Source of the DNA: Ideonella alba
GTDB lineage: Bacteria > Pseudomonadota > Gammaproteobacteria > Burkholderiales > Burkholderiaceae_C
NCBI RefSeq assembly: GCF_018069875.1
Contig: NZ_JAGQDF010000010.1
Coordinates: forward strand, 156,316-220,315
DNA length: 64,000 bases
Direction: 5' to 3'
Shown: one piece after another, positions 48,160 to 57,218 of the stretch
Layout of the letters: each line of letters starts with the position of its first letter
Numbering within the stretch: position 1 is the first letter of the stretch
Made by a program: the position numbers and the translations under genes
The notes under the pieces: generated by a model
What the model was told of the DNA's origin: nothing
Seen by the model: only the letters and a program-made list of their open reading frames with translations
Databases searched by the model: none

Positions 48160-49470
48160 ATGAAACCCATCCAGGTCGGCCTTCTGGGCATCGGCACCGT
48201 CGGCTCCGGCACCTTCAAGGTGCTGCAACGCAACCAGCAGGAGATCCTGCGCCGGGCGGGCCGCGGCATCGAGATCACCATGGTGGCCGACCTCGACGTT
48301 GAACGTGCCCGGGGCATCGTCGGTGACGGCGTGCAGGTGGTGGCCGACGCCCGCCAGGTGATCGCCAACCCCGAGATCGACATCGTCGTCGAGCTGATCG
48401 GCGGCTACGGCATCGCCAAGGCGCTGGTGCTGGAAGCCATTGCCGCCGGCAAGCACGTCGTCACCGCCAACAAGGCGCTGCTGGCGGTGCATGGCAGCGA
48501 GATCTTCGCCGCCGCGCGCGCCAAAGGCGTGACCGTGGCCTTCGAGGCCGCGGTGGCCGGCGGCATCCCGATCATCAAGGCGTTGCGCGAGGGTCTGACC
48601 GCCAACCGCATCGAGTGGATCGCCGGCATCATCAACGGCACCACCAATTTCATCCTGTCGGAGATGCGCGACAAGGGGCTGGACTTCGATGTCGTGCTCA
48701 AGGAAGCCCAGCGCCTGGGCTATGCCGAGGCCGACCCGACCTTCGACATCGAGGGCGTCGACGCCGCCCACAAGGCCACGCTGATGAGCGCGCTGGCCTT
48801 CGGCATCCCGGTGCAGTTCGACAAGGCCCATGTCGAGGGCATCACCCATCTCTCGGCCACCGACATCCGCTACGCCGAGCAGCTGGGCTACCGCATCAAG
48901 CTGCTGGGCATCACCAAGCGGCGCGAGGGCGGCATCGAGCTGCGCGTGCACCCCACGCTGATCCCGGCCAAGCGCCTGATCGCCAACGTCGAGGGCGCGA
49001 TGAACGCGGTGGTGGTGCAGGGCGATGCCGTGGGCACCACGCTGTACTACGGCAAGGGCGCCGGTGCCGAGCCCACCGCCTCGGCCGTGGTGGCCGACCT
49101 GGTGGACATCACCCGCCTGGCCACCGCCGACCCCGACCACCGCGTGCCGCACCTGGCCTTCCAGCCCGATGCGCTGGCCGACACGCCGATCCTGCCGATC
49201 GCGCAGGTCCAGACCGCGTTCTACCTGCGCCTGCGCGTGGCCGACGAGGCCGGCGTGCTCTCGCGCATCACCACCATCCTGGCCGAGAACGACATCTCGA
49301 TCGACGCCGTGCTGCAGCGCGAATCGGCTGAAGGTGAAAAGCAGACCGACCTGATCATCCTGACGCACGAAACGGTGGAAGGCCGCATGCGCACCGCACT
49401 GGCCGCGATGCAGGCGCTGTCCAGCGTGCTGGCGCCCATCGTCAGCCTGCGCAAGGAGGAGCTGGCCTGA
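48160..49470 (+). CDS. hom: homoserine dehydrogenase
   Basis: A 436-residue monofunctional enzyme that reduces aspartate semialdehyde to homoserine. The Rossmann loop is VGLLGIGTVGSGTF, the catalytic region is NGTTNFILSEM with a following Lys, and a C-terminal ACT domain (about 350-436) begins FYLRLRVADEAGVLSRI and should mediate threonine feedback. GAGAGA lies before the ATG. Its stop overlaps the thrC ATG by 1 nt (TGATG), so the two threonine-pathway enzymes are translationally coupled. No thrB or aspartokinase gene is in the window. Confidence 0.98.
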   Translation: MKPIQVGLLGIGTVGSGTFKVLQRNQQEILRRAGRGIEITMVADLDVERARGIVGDGVQVVADARQVIANPEIDIVVELIGGYGIAKALVLEAIAAGKHVVTANKALLAVHGSEIFAAARAKGVTVAFEAAVAGGIPIIKALREGLTANRIEWIAGIINGTTNFILSEMRDKGLDFDVVLKEAQRLGYAEADPTFDIEGVDAAHKATLMSALAFGIPVQFDKAHVEGITHLSATDIRYAEQLGYRIKLLGITKRREGGIELRVHPTLIPAKRLIANVEGAMNAVVVQGDAVGTTLYYGKGAGAEPTASAVVADLVDITRLATADPDHRVPHLAFQPDALADTPILPIAQVQTAFYLRLRVADEAGVLSRITTILAENDISIDAVLQRESAEGEKQTDLIILTHETVEGRMRTALAAMQALSSVLAPIVSLRKEELA

Positions 49471-50885
49471 TGCGCTACATCAGCACCCGCGGTGACCAGA
49501 CCGAGCGCTCGTTCTGCGAGATCCTGCTGGAGGGCCTGGCCCCCGATGGCGGCCTGTACCTGCCGGTGGCCTACCCGACAGTCGACGCCGCCACGCTGGC
49601 GCGCTGGCGCGGCCTGGCCTATGCCGAGCTGGCCTTCGAGATCCTGTCGCTCTACATCGACGACATCCCTGCCGCCGACCTGAAGGCGCTGGTCGCCAAG
49701 ACCTACACCCCGGCGGTCTTCGGCACCGAGGCCATCGTGCCGGTGCGCCGCCTGGGCGACTCCGGCCTGCTGATCGAAGCGCTGTCCAACGGCCCCACGC
49801 TGGCCTTCAAGGACATGGCGATGCAGCTGCTTGGCAACCTGTTCGAGTACGAGCTGGGCCGGCGCGGCGAGCAGCTCAACATCCTGGGCGCCACCAGCGG
49901 CGACACCGGCAGCGCGGCCGAGTACGCGATGCGCGGCAAGCACGGTGTGCGCGTCTTCATGCTGAGCCCGCACGGCCGCATGAGCGCCTTCCAGCAGGCC
50001 CAGATGTTCAGCCTGCAGGATGCCAACATCCACAACATCGCGGTCGAAGGCGTGTTCGACGATGCGCAGGACATCGTCAAGGACGTGTCCAACGACCTGG
50101 CCTTCAAGCGCCAGTACAAGATCGGCACCGTCAACTCGATCAACTGGGCGCGCCTGCTGGCCCAGGTGGTGTATTACTTTGCCGGCTACTTCCAGGCCAC
50201 GAAGCACAACGACGAGGTGGTGAGCTTCACCGTGCCCTCGGGCAACTTCGGCAATGTCTGTGCCGGCCATGTGGCCCGCATGATGGGGCTGCCGATCAAG
50301 CACCTGGTAGTGGCCACCAACGAGAACGACGTGCTCGACGAGTTCTTCCGCACCGGCACCTACCGCGTGCGGGGCAGCGCCGAGACGCACGAGACCTCCA
50401 GCCCGTCGATGGACATCTCCAAGGCGTCCAACTTCGAGCGTTTCGTCTTCGACCTGGTCGGCCGCGACGGCGCGCGCACCAAAGCGCTGTTCGGGGATGC
50501 CATCGCCCGCGAGGGTGCCTTCACCGTCAGCCCGGCCGAGTTCTCGGCCATCGCCGGCTACGGATTCCAGTCGGGCAAGAGCACCCATGCCGACCGGCTG
50601 GCCACGATCCGTCGCACGGATGAGCGCTTCGGGGACCTGATCGACACCCACACCGCTGACGGCGTGAAGGTGGCCGCCGAGCATGTCGAGCCCGGCGTGC
50701 CGATGATCGTGCTGGAGACCGCGCTGCCGGCCAAGTTCGCCGAGACCATCCGCGAGGCGGTGGGCCGCGAGCCCGGCCGCCCGGCCGGCCTGGACGGCAT
50801 CGAGGCGCTGCCCAAGCGCTTCACCGTGATGAAGCCCGACACCGCTGCGGTGAAGGCCTTCATCCAGGCGCACTGCGCCGACTGA
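49470..50885 (+). CDS. thrC: threonine synthase
   Basis: A 471-residue PLP enzyme of the longer, yeast/E. coli-like class. It turns O-phosphohomoserine into threonine. The N-terminal MRYISTRGDQTERSFCEILL is typical, the PLP Lys is in TLAFKDMAMQLLG, and the phosphate-binding loop is GATSGDTGSAAEYA. It overlaps hom by 1 nt and is followed after 17 bp by mobB. The amino-acid genes and the Mo-cofactor genes thus read as one unit. Confidence 0.98.
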   Translation: MRYISTRGDQTERSFCEILLEGLAPDGGLYLPVAYPTVDAATLARWRGLAYAELAFEILSLYIDDIPAADLKALVAKTYTPAVFGTEAIVPVRRLGDSGLLIEALSNGPTLAFKDMAMQLLGNLFEYELGRRGEQLNILGATSGDTGSAAEYAMRGKHGVRVFMLSPHGRMSAFQQAQMFSLQDANIHNIAVEGVFDDAQDIVKDVSNDLAFKRQYKIGTVNSINWARLLAQVVYYFAGYFQATKHNDEVVSFTVPSGNFGNVCAGHVARMMGLPIKHLVVATNENDVLDEFFRTGTYRVRGSAETHETSSPSMDISKASNFERFVFDLVGRDGARTKALFGDAIAREGAFTVSPAEFSAIAGYGFQSGKSTHADRLATIRRTDERFGDLIDTHTADGVKVAAEHVEPGVPMIVLETALPAKFAETIREAVGREPGRPAGLDGIEALPKRFTVMKPDTAAVKAFIQAHCAD

Positions 50886-50902
50886 GCCCGGAGCACTCGG
50901 CC

Positions 50903-51436
50903 ATGAAGGTCATCGGCCTGGCCGGCTATTCGGGCAGCGGCAAGACCACGCTGATCGAGCAGCTGATCGCTGGCCTGAAGGCCGCCGGTCAGCGCGTCTC
51001 GGTGGTAAAGCACGCCCACAAGGACAGCTTCGACATCGACCACCCGGGCAAGGACAGCTGGCGCCACCGCCAGGCTGGCGCGCTGGAGGTGGTGGTGGCC
51101 AATGCGCGGCGCATGGCGCTGATCCGCGAGTTTCCGCAGCCGGTGGAGATCGAGCCGCACGCCCTGCTGGCCGAACTGGCCCCCTGTGACTGGGCGCTGG
51201 TGGAAGGCTTCAAGCACGGCGATCTGCCCAAGATCGAGGTCTGGCGCGCCGAGCTGGGGCGACCGGCGATGTATCCGAACGACCCCTTCATCGTGGGCAT
51301 CGCCACCGACGACCCGGCCGCGCTGCCCGAGCCCACCGGCCTGCCGGTCTTCCGGCTGGACGCCCCCGAGGCGCTGCTGGACCACCTGCTGGCCAGTGGC
51401 GAGCGCTACCAGTACACCCAGGGCCACCATGGCTGA
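50903..51436 (+). CDS. mobB: molybdopterin-guanine dinucleotide synthesis adaptor MobB
   Basis: A 177-residue P-loop GTPase-like protein. The Walker A loop is GYSGSGKTTLIE, followed by VVKHAHKDSFDIDHPGKDS and the conserved WALVEGFKHGDLPKIEV. It binds GTP and assists MobA in attaching GMP to molybdopterin. A GGAG site lies before the ATG. Its 3' end overlaps moeA by 8 bp. mobA itself is not in the window. Confidence 0.96.
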   Translation: MKVIGLAGYSGSGKTTLIEQLIAGLKAAGQRVSVVKHAHKDSFDIDHPGKDSWRHRQAGALEVVVANARRMALIREFPQPVEIEPHALLAELAPCDWALVEGFKHGDLPKIEVWRAELGRPAMYPNDPFIVGIATDDPAALPEPTGLPVFRLDAPEALLDHLLASGERYQYTQGHHG

Positions 51437-52685
51437 CACTCAACCCCCGACCCGCTCGCCGCTGATGACGCTCGACGAGGTGCTGGCCCGCCTCGTGGCC
51501 TCGGCCGCCGACCGGCGCCTCACCGAGACCGAGACCCTGTCCAGCGCCGAGGCGCTGGGCCGCGTGCTGGCGCAGGACATCGTGTCCACGCTGGACGTCC
51601 CGCCGGCCGACAACGCCTCGATGGACGGCTACGCCCTGCGCGCCGCCGACGTGCCGGCGGCCGGCACGGTGCTGCCGGTCAGCCAGCGCATTCCGGCCGG
51701 CCACCCGGGCCAGCCGCTGCAAGCGGGCACCGCGGCGCGCATCTTCACCGGCGCCCAAGTGCCGGCGGGTGCCGACTGCATCGTGATGCAGGAGCAGTGC
51801 GAGGCGCTGGACGGCGGCCAGGTCCGCGTCAACACCGTGCCGCAGGCCGGCCAATGGATCCGCCAGCGCGGCGAGGACGTGCGCGTCGGTCAAGCGGTGC
51901 TGCACGCCGGCCAGCGCCTGGGGCCGGCCCATCTGGGCATGCTGGCCACCGTGGGCCTGGCCGAGGTGGCAGTGGTGCGTCGGCCGCGTGTGGCGCTGTT
52001 TTCCACCGGCGATGAACTCGTGCTGCCGGGCCAGCCGCTGCCGCCCGGCGCGATCTACAACTCCAACCGCCACACGCTGCGCGGGCTGCTGGAAGCGGCC
52101 GGCTGTGCGGTCAGCGACCTGGGCATCGTGCCCGACACGCTGGAGGCCACCCGCGCCGCACTGCGCCAGGCGGCCCTGGGCAATGACCTGATCCTGACCA
52201 GCGGTGGCGTGTCGGTCGGCGAGGAAGACCATCTGCGCCCGGCGGCCCGCGCCGAGGGGCGCATCGAGCTGTGGCAGATGGCCGCCAAGCCCGGCAAGCC
52301 GCTGGCCTTTGGCGCCATCGCCCGTCCCGATGGCGGCGAGGCGCTGCTGATGGGGCTGCCGGGCAACCCGGTGTCCAGCTTCATCACCTTCTTGCTGGCG
52401 GTGGCGCCGGTGCTGCGGGTGCTGCAGGGGGGCTCGGGCGCGCTGCCGGTGGCGCTGCCGCTGCGCGCGGCCTTTGCCTGGCCGCGCCCCGACCGCCAGC
52501 GCCGCGAGTTCATGCGCGCCCGCCTCACCCCCGCAGGCGAGCTGGAGCTGTTCCCGAACCAGAGCTCCGGCGTGATGACCTCCGCGGTCTGGGCCGACGG
52601 CCTGATCGACAACCCGGCCGGACAGGCCATCGCCCCTGGCGACGTGGTGCGCTTCCTGCCGCTGGCCACGCTGATCGGGGCATGA
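51429..52685 (+). CDS. moeA: molybdopterin molybdenumtransferase
   Basis: A 418-residue MoeA that inserts molybdate into adenylated molybdopterin. It has DVPPADNASMDGYAL and RIFTGAQVPAGADCIVMQE in domains I-II, and FSTGDELVLPG with NSNRHTLRGLL and TSGGVSVGEEDHL in the MoaB-like domain III. AKPGKPLAFG and GLPGNPVSSF follow, and domain IV is at the C-terminus. It starts inside the end of mobB and overlaps moaD by ATGA, so all three are coupled. Confidence 0.98.
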   Translation: MADTQPPTRSPLMTLDEVLARLVASAADRRLTETETLSSAEALGRVLAQDIVSTLDVPPADNASMDGYALRAADVPAAGTVLPVSQRIPAGHPGQPLQAGTAARIFTGAQVPAGADCIVMQEQCEALDGGQVRVNTVPQAGQWIRQRGEDVRVGQAVLHAGQRLGPAHLGMLATVGLAEVAVVRRPRVALFSTGDELVLPGQPLPPGAIYNSNRHTLRGLLEAAGCAVSDLGIVPDTLEATRAALRQAALGNDLILTSGGVSVGEEDHLRPAARAEGRIELWQMAAKPGKPLAFGAIARPDGGEALLMGLPGNPVSSFITFLLAVAPVLRVLQGGSGALPVALPLRAAFAWPRPDRQRREFMRARLTPAGELELFPNQSSGVMTSAVWADGLIDNPAGQAIAPGDVVRFLPLATLIGA

Positions 52686-52945
52686 TCACCACCATGCTGA
52701 TTCGACTGCGTTTTTTCGCCTCGCTGCGCGAGGCCCTGGGCCCCGAGGCCAGCCTGGAACTGCCCGAAGGCGCCAGCGTGGCCCAGGCCCGCGACGCGCT
52801 GATCGCCCGTGGCGAGCCTTTCGCCGCCGCGCTGGCCCGTGGCCGCGCCGTGCGCGCCGCGCTGAACCAGGCGCTGTGCGACGAAGGCGCCGCGCTGAAG
52901 GCCGGTGACGAGCTGGCCTTCTTCCCCCCGGTGACCGGAGGTTGA
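52682..52945 (+). CDS. moaD: molybdopterin synthase small subunit MoaD
   Basis: An 87-residue ubiquitin-fold sulfur carrier ending in Thr-Gly-Gly, the C-terminal GG that is adenylated and thiocarboxylated. LRFFASLREALG and DELAFFPPVTGG are typical. The ATG overlapping the moeA stop (ATGA) is chosen; a second ATG four codons later gives 83 residues, closer to E. coli MoaD (81), and is also possible. MoaE follows 2 bp after its stop. Confidence 0.96.
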   Translation: MITTMLIRLRFFASLREALGPEASLELPEGASVAQARDALIARGEPFAAALARGRAVRAALNQALCDEGAALKAGDELAFFPPVTGG

Positions 52946-52947
52946 GC

Positions 52948-53424
52948 ATGGCCCAGCGCGTGAGCATCCAGACCGCCGATTTCGACCTGGGCGCCGAGGT
53001 GGCTGCCCTGCGCGCCGGGGATGGTGGCGTGGGCGCGGTGTGCAGCTTCATCGGCACGGTGCGCGACCGCAGCGACGGCAGCGCCGTCAGCGCGATGGAG
53101 CTGGAGCACTATCCCGGCATGACCGAGGCCGCGATCGAGGCGATGATCGACGAGGCGCACCGCCGCTTCGACATCCGCGCCGCGCGCGTGATCCACCGTG
53201 TCGGCCCGCTGAACGTGGGCGATCAGATCGTGCTGGTGGCCGTCAGCTCGGCCCACCGCGGCGAGAGCTTCCAGGCCTGCGAGTTCCTGATGGACTACCT
53301 GAAGACCCAGGCCCCGTTCTGGAAGAAGGAGACCACGCCCGAGGGCGCGCGCTGGGTGGACGCCCGCGTGGCCGACGACGCCGCGCTGGCGCGCTGGGGC
53401 ATCCAGGCCCGCAACGCGGGATGA
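52948..53424 (+). CDS. moaE: molybdopterin synthase catalytic subunit MoaE
   Basis: A 158-residue MoaE that, with MoaD thiocarboxylate, adds two sulfurs to cyclic pyranopterin monophosphate. CSFIGTVRDRSDGSAVSAMELEHYPGM is the conserved N-terminal region, with the basic site in RVIHRVGPL. The catalytic Lys is in KTQAPFWKKE. GGAGG lies 5 nt before the ATG at 52948. The stop overlaps the crcB ATG by 4 bp. Confidence 0.97.
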   Translation: MAQRVSIQTADFDLGAEVAALRAGDGGVGAVCSFIGTVRDRSDGSAVSAMELEHYPGMTEAAIEAMIDEAHRRFDIRAARVIHRVGPLNVGDQIVLVAVSSAHRGESFQACEFLMDYLKTQAPFWKKETTPEGARWVDARVADDAALARWGIQARNAG

Positions 53425-53810
53425 ACAGCACCGCCCCGCTGACGACCGCGCTGGCCATCGGCCTGGGCGGCGCGCTGGGCTCGGTGCTGCGCTGGTTGAC
53501 CACGCTGGCGCTGGCGCCGCTGGGCTGGCCGATCGCCGCCGGCACGCTGGCGGTGAACCTGGTGGGCGGTCTGCTGATCGGGGCATCCATCGTCTGGTAC
53601 GGGCGCCACCCGAACGAACTGCTGCGCCTGGGCCTGGTGACCGGCCTGCTGGGCGGCCTGACCACCTTCTCGGCCTTCTCGGCCGAGTCGCTGACCCTGC
53701 TGGTCAAGGGCCAGTGGATGCTGGCACTGGTGCACTCGCTGGTGCATGTGCTGGGAGCGCTGGCCGCGGCGGCGGCCGGCTGGGCGCTGGCGCGCTGGCT
53801 GCTAGGGTAG
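53421..53810 (+). CDS. crcB: fluoride exporter CrcB/Fluc
   Basis: A 129-residue four-TM Fluc channel subunit. GGALGSVLRWLTTL, LAVNLVGGLLIG and GLLGGLTTFSAFSAESLTLL are the signatures; the channel is a dual-topology dimer that releases cytoplasmic fluoride. It overlaps moaE by ATGA, so it is co-expressed with the Mo-cofactor genes instead of sitting behind a fluoride riboswitch. Its last 9 bp overlap the 3' end of the convergent regulator gene. Confidence 0.95.
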   Translation: MNSTAPLTTALAIGLGGALGSVLRWLTTLALAPLGWPIAAGTLAVNLVGGLLIGASIVWYGRHPNELLRLGLVTGLLGGLTTFSAFSAESLTLLVKGQWMLALVHSLVHVLGALAAAAAGWALARWLLG

Positions 53811-56303
53811 GGCGCAGGCCAGCACGTCGACATCGGTCCAGGCCGCACCGGCCTGCCGCCACGCGGTGATGGCCGCGGGCTCGGCGTGCGCGGACAGCGC
53901 GGCCAGCAGGGCGTCCACCACCCGCTGCTCGGCCGGCTGGCGCACCACGCCGCGCGCGGCCAGTCCGGCATCCGCGCAGCCCAGCAGGTGGGCGGCCTGC
54001 GGCAGTCGGCCGCGCTGGGCGGTGAGCCAGGCCAGGCTGTCGACAAAATAGATCAGGCCGTCGCTGTGGCGCAGCAGCGGCGCGGCGCGGCGGGCGCAGT
54101 CCTCGGCCTCGTCGGTGCGGCCCAGGAAGAGCAGGGCGGTGCACAGGTTGCCCAGGATCACGCCCAGCAGCGCCGGGTCGTCCTGGCGCAACGCCTCGGC
54201 CTCGGCCTCGCGGCCCCAGCGCACCGCGGCCTCGGTGTCGCCGCTGGAGCAGGCCAGATCCCCCAGGTTCAGCAGCATGATCAGCACCCGGCGGGCGTCG
54301 CCCTGGCGCCGCCGCAGGGCCAGGGCCTCTTCGTAGGCCACCAGCGCCTCGGCATGGCGGTCCTGTCGCTGGCGCAGCGCGCCCAGCGTGGTGCGGTGCA
54401 GGGCCTTCAGGTGCACGCTGGCTTCCACCGCCAGCGCCGTGTCGGACAGCGCCTGTTCGGAGGGGGCCAACTGGTCCAGGTACAGGCGGTTCCAGGCCTG
54501 CCCCAGCACCGATCGCACCCAGCGCCGGTCACCGGCCTGGCGCCACAGCGCCTCGGCCTGCAGGCGCGCCTCCAGTGCGCGGCGCGGGTCGGCGTCCTGC
54601 CACAGGTAGCCGGTGCCGTCCCACAGCGCGGCAGCGGCGCGCGGCGCTGTCTGCGGCGTCAGCTGGCCCTGGGCCAGCGCCAGCCATTGCCGGCCCTCGT
54701 CAAGCAGCGACAGCAGCGGCCAGAGGTCGGCGCTCCAGCCCGCCAGGCCAATGCCCAGGTCCGGCGCCTGGCGCTCGACCAGGCAGAACTGCAGCGCCGC
54801 GCGCAGGTTGTCCAGGTCCGGCCCGAAGGCCTCGCGCCAGCCGGTGTCGCTGCGCGTGCCCAGCTCCTCGAAGGCCTGCTCGAAGCGGCCGTGCATCCAC
54901 TGCGCATGGCGCTGGCCCACGGCGATGCGCTCGTCAGCGGCCGCGCACAGCGATGCGGCGTAGGCGCGGGTGGACTCCAGCAGCCGGTAGCGCGGGCCAC
55001 CGTCGCTGCCTGCCCCGGGGGCCAGGGCCACCAGGCAGTGGTCGACCAGGGCGGCCAGGGCCTCGGTGGTGCTCCAGTCGTCGATCGATGCATCGCTCAC
55101 CACGGCCAGGCAGGCGGGCAGATCGAAGCCCCCCTGGAACACCGCCAGGCGGCGGAACACGCAGCGTTCGGTCTCGCCCAGCAGACCATGGCTCCAGTCC
55201 AGCGTGGCGCTCAGCGTGCGGTGGCGCGCCGGACGGTCCAGCGGGCCGCCCGTCAGCAGGCGCAGGCGCTGGCCCAGACGCTGACAGACCGCCGGCAGGC
55301 CCAGCCGCGCCACCTGGGAGGCGGCCAGCTCGATCGCCAGCGCCAGCCCATCAAGCTGCCGGCACAAGGCCCCCAGCGCGTCGGCGTTCGCGGCCTCCAG
55401 CACAAACGTGCCCTGGTGCTCGCGCACCCGTTGCACCAGCAGTTGCACCGCGGGCGAGCGCTCGGCCGCCGCCAGGCCACGGGCCTGCGGGCAGGCCAGC
55501 GGTGCCAGCCGGTGCAGGTGCTCGGCCGCCAGGTTCAGGCGGACCTGGCTGGTGGCCAGCACGCGCAGCGCCGGCGCGCCGGCCAGGAGGCGCACCAGCA
55601 GCGCACCGACCGCGGCCGCCAGATGTTCGCAGTTGTCCAGCACCAGCAGCAGCGGTCCGGCCGGCCATTCGGTCAGCAGGGCCTCATCGGCCGGGGTGCC
55701 GGCGGGCAGGCGCAGCGCCAGCCCCGCCGCCACCGCACCGGGCAGGCCGCTCGCATCGGCCAGGCCGCTCAGGTCCACCCAGGCCACGCGGCCGCGGGTG
55801 CGCGCCTGCTCCAGCAGGGCCAGCGCCAGGCGGGTCTTGCCGATGCCGCCCTCGCCGACCAGGGTGACCAGGCGGTGGCGGCCCAGCGCGGCATGCAGCT
55901 GGCTGAGGTCGTCATCACGGCCGAACAGCGGCGGCGGGACCGGGGCGCCAGCGGTGGGTTCGGCAGGGGACGGGGGCTGCGGCAGCGCCGTTGCTGCGAC
56001 CTGGGTCACCGGCCAGGTGAAGCGGTAGCCTCGGCCGGGGACCGTGGCGATCGCATCGCGGCCCAGCAGGCGGCGCAACGCGGACACCTGGACCTGCAGG
56101 TTGTTCTCCTCGACCACCCGGCCTGGCCAGACATGCTCGAAGGCGGTTTCCTTGCTGACCACCTGGCCCGTCTGTCGCGCCAGCAGCCCCAACAGCTCAA
56201 AGGCCCGGCTGCCCAGGTCCAGCGTCTGCCCGTCCCGGGTCAGTCGCTGCTCGGCGCCATGCCACTCGAAGCCTGAAAAGCGCAGCACCGGCGGGGTCGA
56301 CAT
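53802..56303 (-). CDS. winged-helix regulator with NTPase and TPR-like domain
   Basis: An 833-residue protein. Residues 5-100 are an OmpR-type winged helix (GSRAFELLGLLARQTGQVV, ending VPGRGYRF) with no receiver domain. An NB-ARC/AP-ATPase follows: Walker A VGEGGIGKTRLAL at 149-161 and Walker B PLLLVLDNCEHL at about 206-217. The rest (about 400-830) is Ala/Leu-rich helical, with TPR-like pairs such as RHAEALVAYEEALALRR. This build resembles AfsR/SARP-like signal-transduction ATPases, which oligomerise on ligand binding. A 10-bp inverted repeat flanks its start codon. The divergent secreted-protein gene is a likely target. Confidence 0.9.
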   Translation of the reverse strand: MSTPPVLRFSGFEWHGAEQRLTRDGQTLDLGSRAFELLGLLARQTGQVVSKETAFEHVWPGRVVEENNLQVQVSALRRLLGRDAIATVPGRGYRFTWPVTQVAATALPQPPSPAEPTAGAPVPPPLFGRDDDLSQLHAALGRHRLVTLVGEGGIGKTRLALALLEQARTRGRVAWVDLSGLADASGLPGAVAAGLALRLPAGTPADEALLTEWPAGPLLLVLDNCEHLAAAVGALLVRLLAGAPALRVLATSQVRLNLAAEHLHRLAPLACPQARGLAAAERSPAVQLLVQRVREHQGTFVLEAANADALGALCRQLDGLALAIELAASQVARLGLPAVCQRLGQRLRLLTGGPLDRPARHRTLSATLDWSHGLLGETERCVFRRLAVFQGGFDLPACLAVVSDASIDDWSTTEALAALVDHCLVALAPGAGSDGGPRYRLLESTRAYAASLCAAADERIAVGQRHAQWMHGRFEQAFEELGTRSDTGWREAFGPDLDNLRAALQFCLVERQAPDLGIGLAGWSADLWPLLSLLDEGRQWLALAQGQLTPQTAPRAAAALWDGTGYLWQDADPRRALEARLQAEALWRQAGDRRWVRSVLGQAWNRLYLDQLAPSEQALSDTALAVEASVHLKALHRTTLGALRQRQDRHAEALVAYEEALALRRRQGDARRVLIMLLNLGDLACSSGDTEAAVRWGREAEAEALRQDDPALLGVILGNLCTALLFLGRTDEAEDCARRAAPLLRHSDGLIYFVDSLAWLTAQRGRLPQAAHLLGCADAGLAARGVVRQPAEQRVVDALLAALSAHAEPAAITAWRQAGAAWTDVDVLACALP

Positions 56304-56324
56304 CGAATTCAGGACTTTTCAGGC
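56271..56324. repeat. 10-bp inverted repeat flanking the regulator start codon
   Basis: GCCTGAAAAG (56271-56280) and CTTTTCAGGC (56315-56324) are perfect inverted copies 34 bp apart, with the regulator ATG (56303) between them. One arm lies in codons 8-11 of the gene and the other in the leader. It could be an autoregulatory operator or an mRNA stem that hides the ribosome site. The arm plus CG (12 bp) recurs at 7989-8000. Confidence 0.6.
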
Positions 56325-56432
56325 GTTATGGGCGGTAGCGAATAGACCGGCAGGTCCTGGGGACCGAGCATGCAAAGGCAGTCCGGTGATCGTCAATCCA
56401 TCCACCCCACCGGACCCCTGTTTGGAGGACAG

Positions 56433-57218
56433 ATGCGACACACCAGCCCCCGTTTTCGTACCGCCCTGGCAACGGCGGCCCTGCTGATCGCCTCGGCACC
56501 GGCGGCCCAGGCCGGCGGCTGCAAGGCCTTTGCCAACCAGCGCTACGTGTTCCTGCTGCAGGGCCAGGTGCGCAGCGCCGATGGCCTGTCGGACGTCGGC
56601 AAGTCCATCCTCGGCCGCCTGGTGTTCGATGCGACCGGCGCCGCCGGCAGCTTCACGCTGATGAACAACGGCGGCGACCCGGTCTCCCAGGGTCAGGAGC
56701 AGGGCAGCTTCAGTTGCCTGTCCACACGCCAGCTGTCCGGCCTGGCGCAGCAGCTGAACCTGTCCAACGGCCTGGCGATGCTGGCGGTGCGCGAGCGCGG
56801 CGCTGTCCAGCTGCTCGCCCAGCTGCCGAACACCGCCATGAATGGCGAGGCACGCCCCGCCGCCCTCTGGGACACACTGCCCCAGGGCGCCTGCGACCTG
56901 CTGCCGGGCAAGGCCTACATCGGCCGCTACGGCGCCGAGGCCGATGGCGTGGCGGCCATGGGCCTGGCGCAGTGGCGGTTCGACACCCGGGTGCCCTCGA
57001 TGCAGACCTGGACCGCCTACAGCACCGCTGCCGGTGCGGTGGCGCAGGACCGCTCGCTGAGCCCCTGCACACCGACGGTGCCCGACCAGGCGGCCGTGCT
57101 GACGGTGAACGAAGGGGTCGATGGCTACCTGATGGCCTACCCGTCGGCCGATGGCTCGGTGGCCTGGATCCATACCTTTGCGGGCCGTGGGGTGGGCGGA
57201 TGGATGCGCCCGCGCTGA
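56433..57218 (+). CDS. secreted protein of unknown function
   Basis: A 261-residue protein with a Sec signal peptide (RFRTALATAALLIASAPAAQA, cleaved about residue 27). The mature protein of about 235 residues has four Cys (near its start, SFSC, GACD, LSPC), fit for two disulfides, and a beta-rich pattern with alternating aromatic and polar residues. I do not recognise a family. GGAGG precedes the ATG. It is divergent from the NTPase regulator with a 129-bp control region between, so regulation by that protein is likely. A 46-codon reading frame overlaps its 3' end. Confidence 0.8.
   Translation: MRHTSPRFRTALATAALLIASAPAAQAGGCKAFANQRYVFLLQGQVRSADGLSDVGKSILGRLVFDATGAAGSFTLMNNGGDPVSQGQEQGSFSCLSTRQLSGLAQQLNLSNGLAMLAVRERGAVQLLAQLPNTAMNGEARPAALWDTLPQGACDLLPGKAYIGRYGAEADGVAAMGLAQWRFDTRVPSMQTWTAYSTAAGAVAQDRSLSPCTPTVPDQAAVLTVNEGVDGYLMAYPSADGSVAWIHTFAGRGVGGWMRPR

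Noticed and set aside
49221..50873. 550-codon minus-strand frame opposite thrC
   Set aside because: thrC is intact on the plus strand with its PLP lysine and family start. The antisense frame has no domain or ribosome site.
54575..55867. 430-codon plus-strand frame opposite the NTPase regulator
   Set aside because: Pro/Arg/Ala-rich noise antisense to the Walker A/B region of a real protein.
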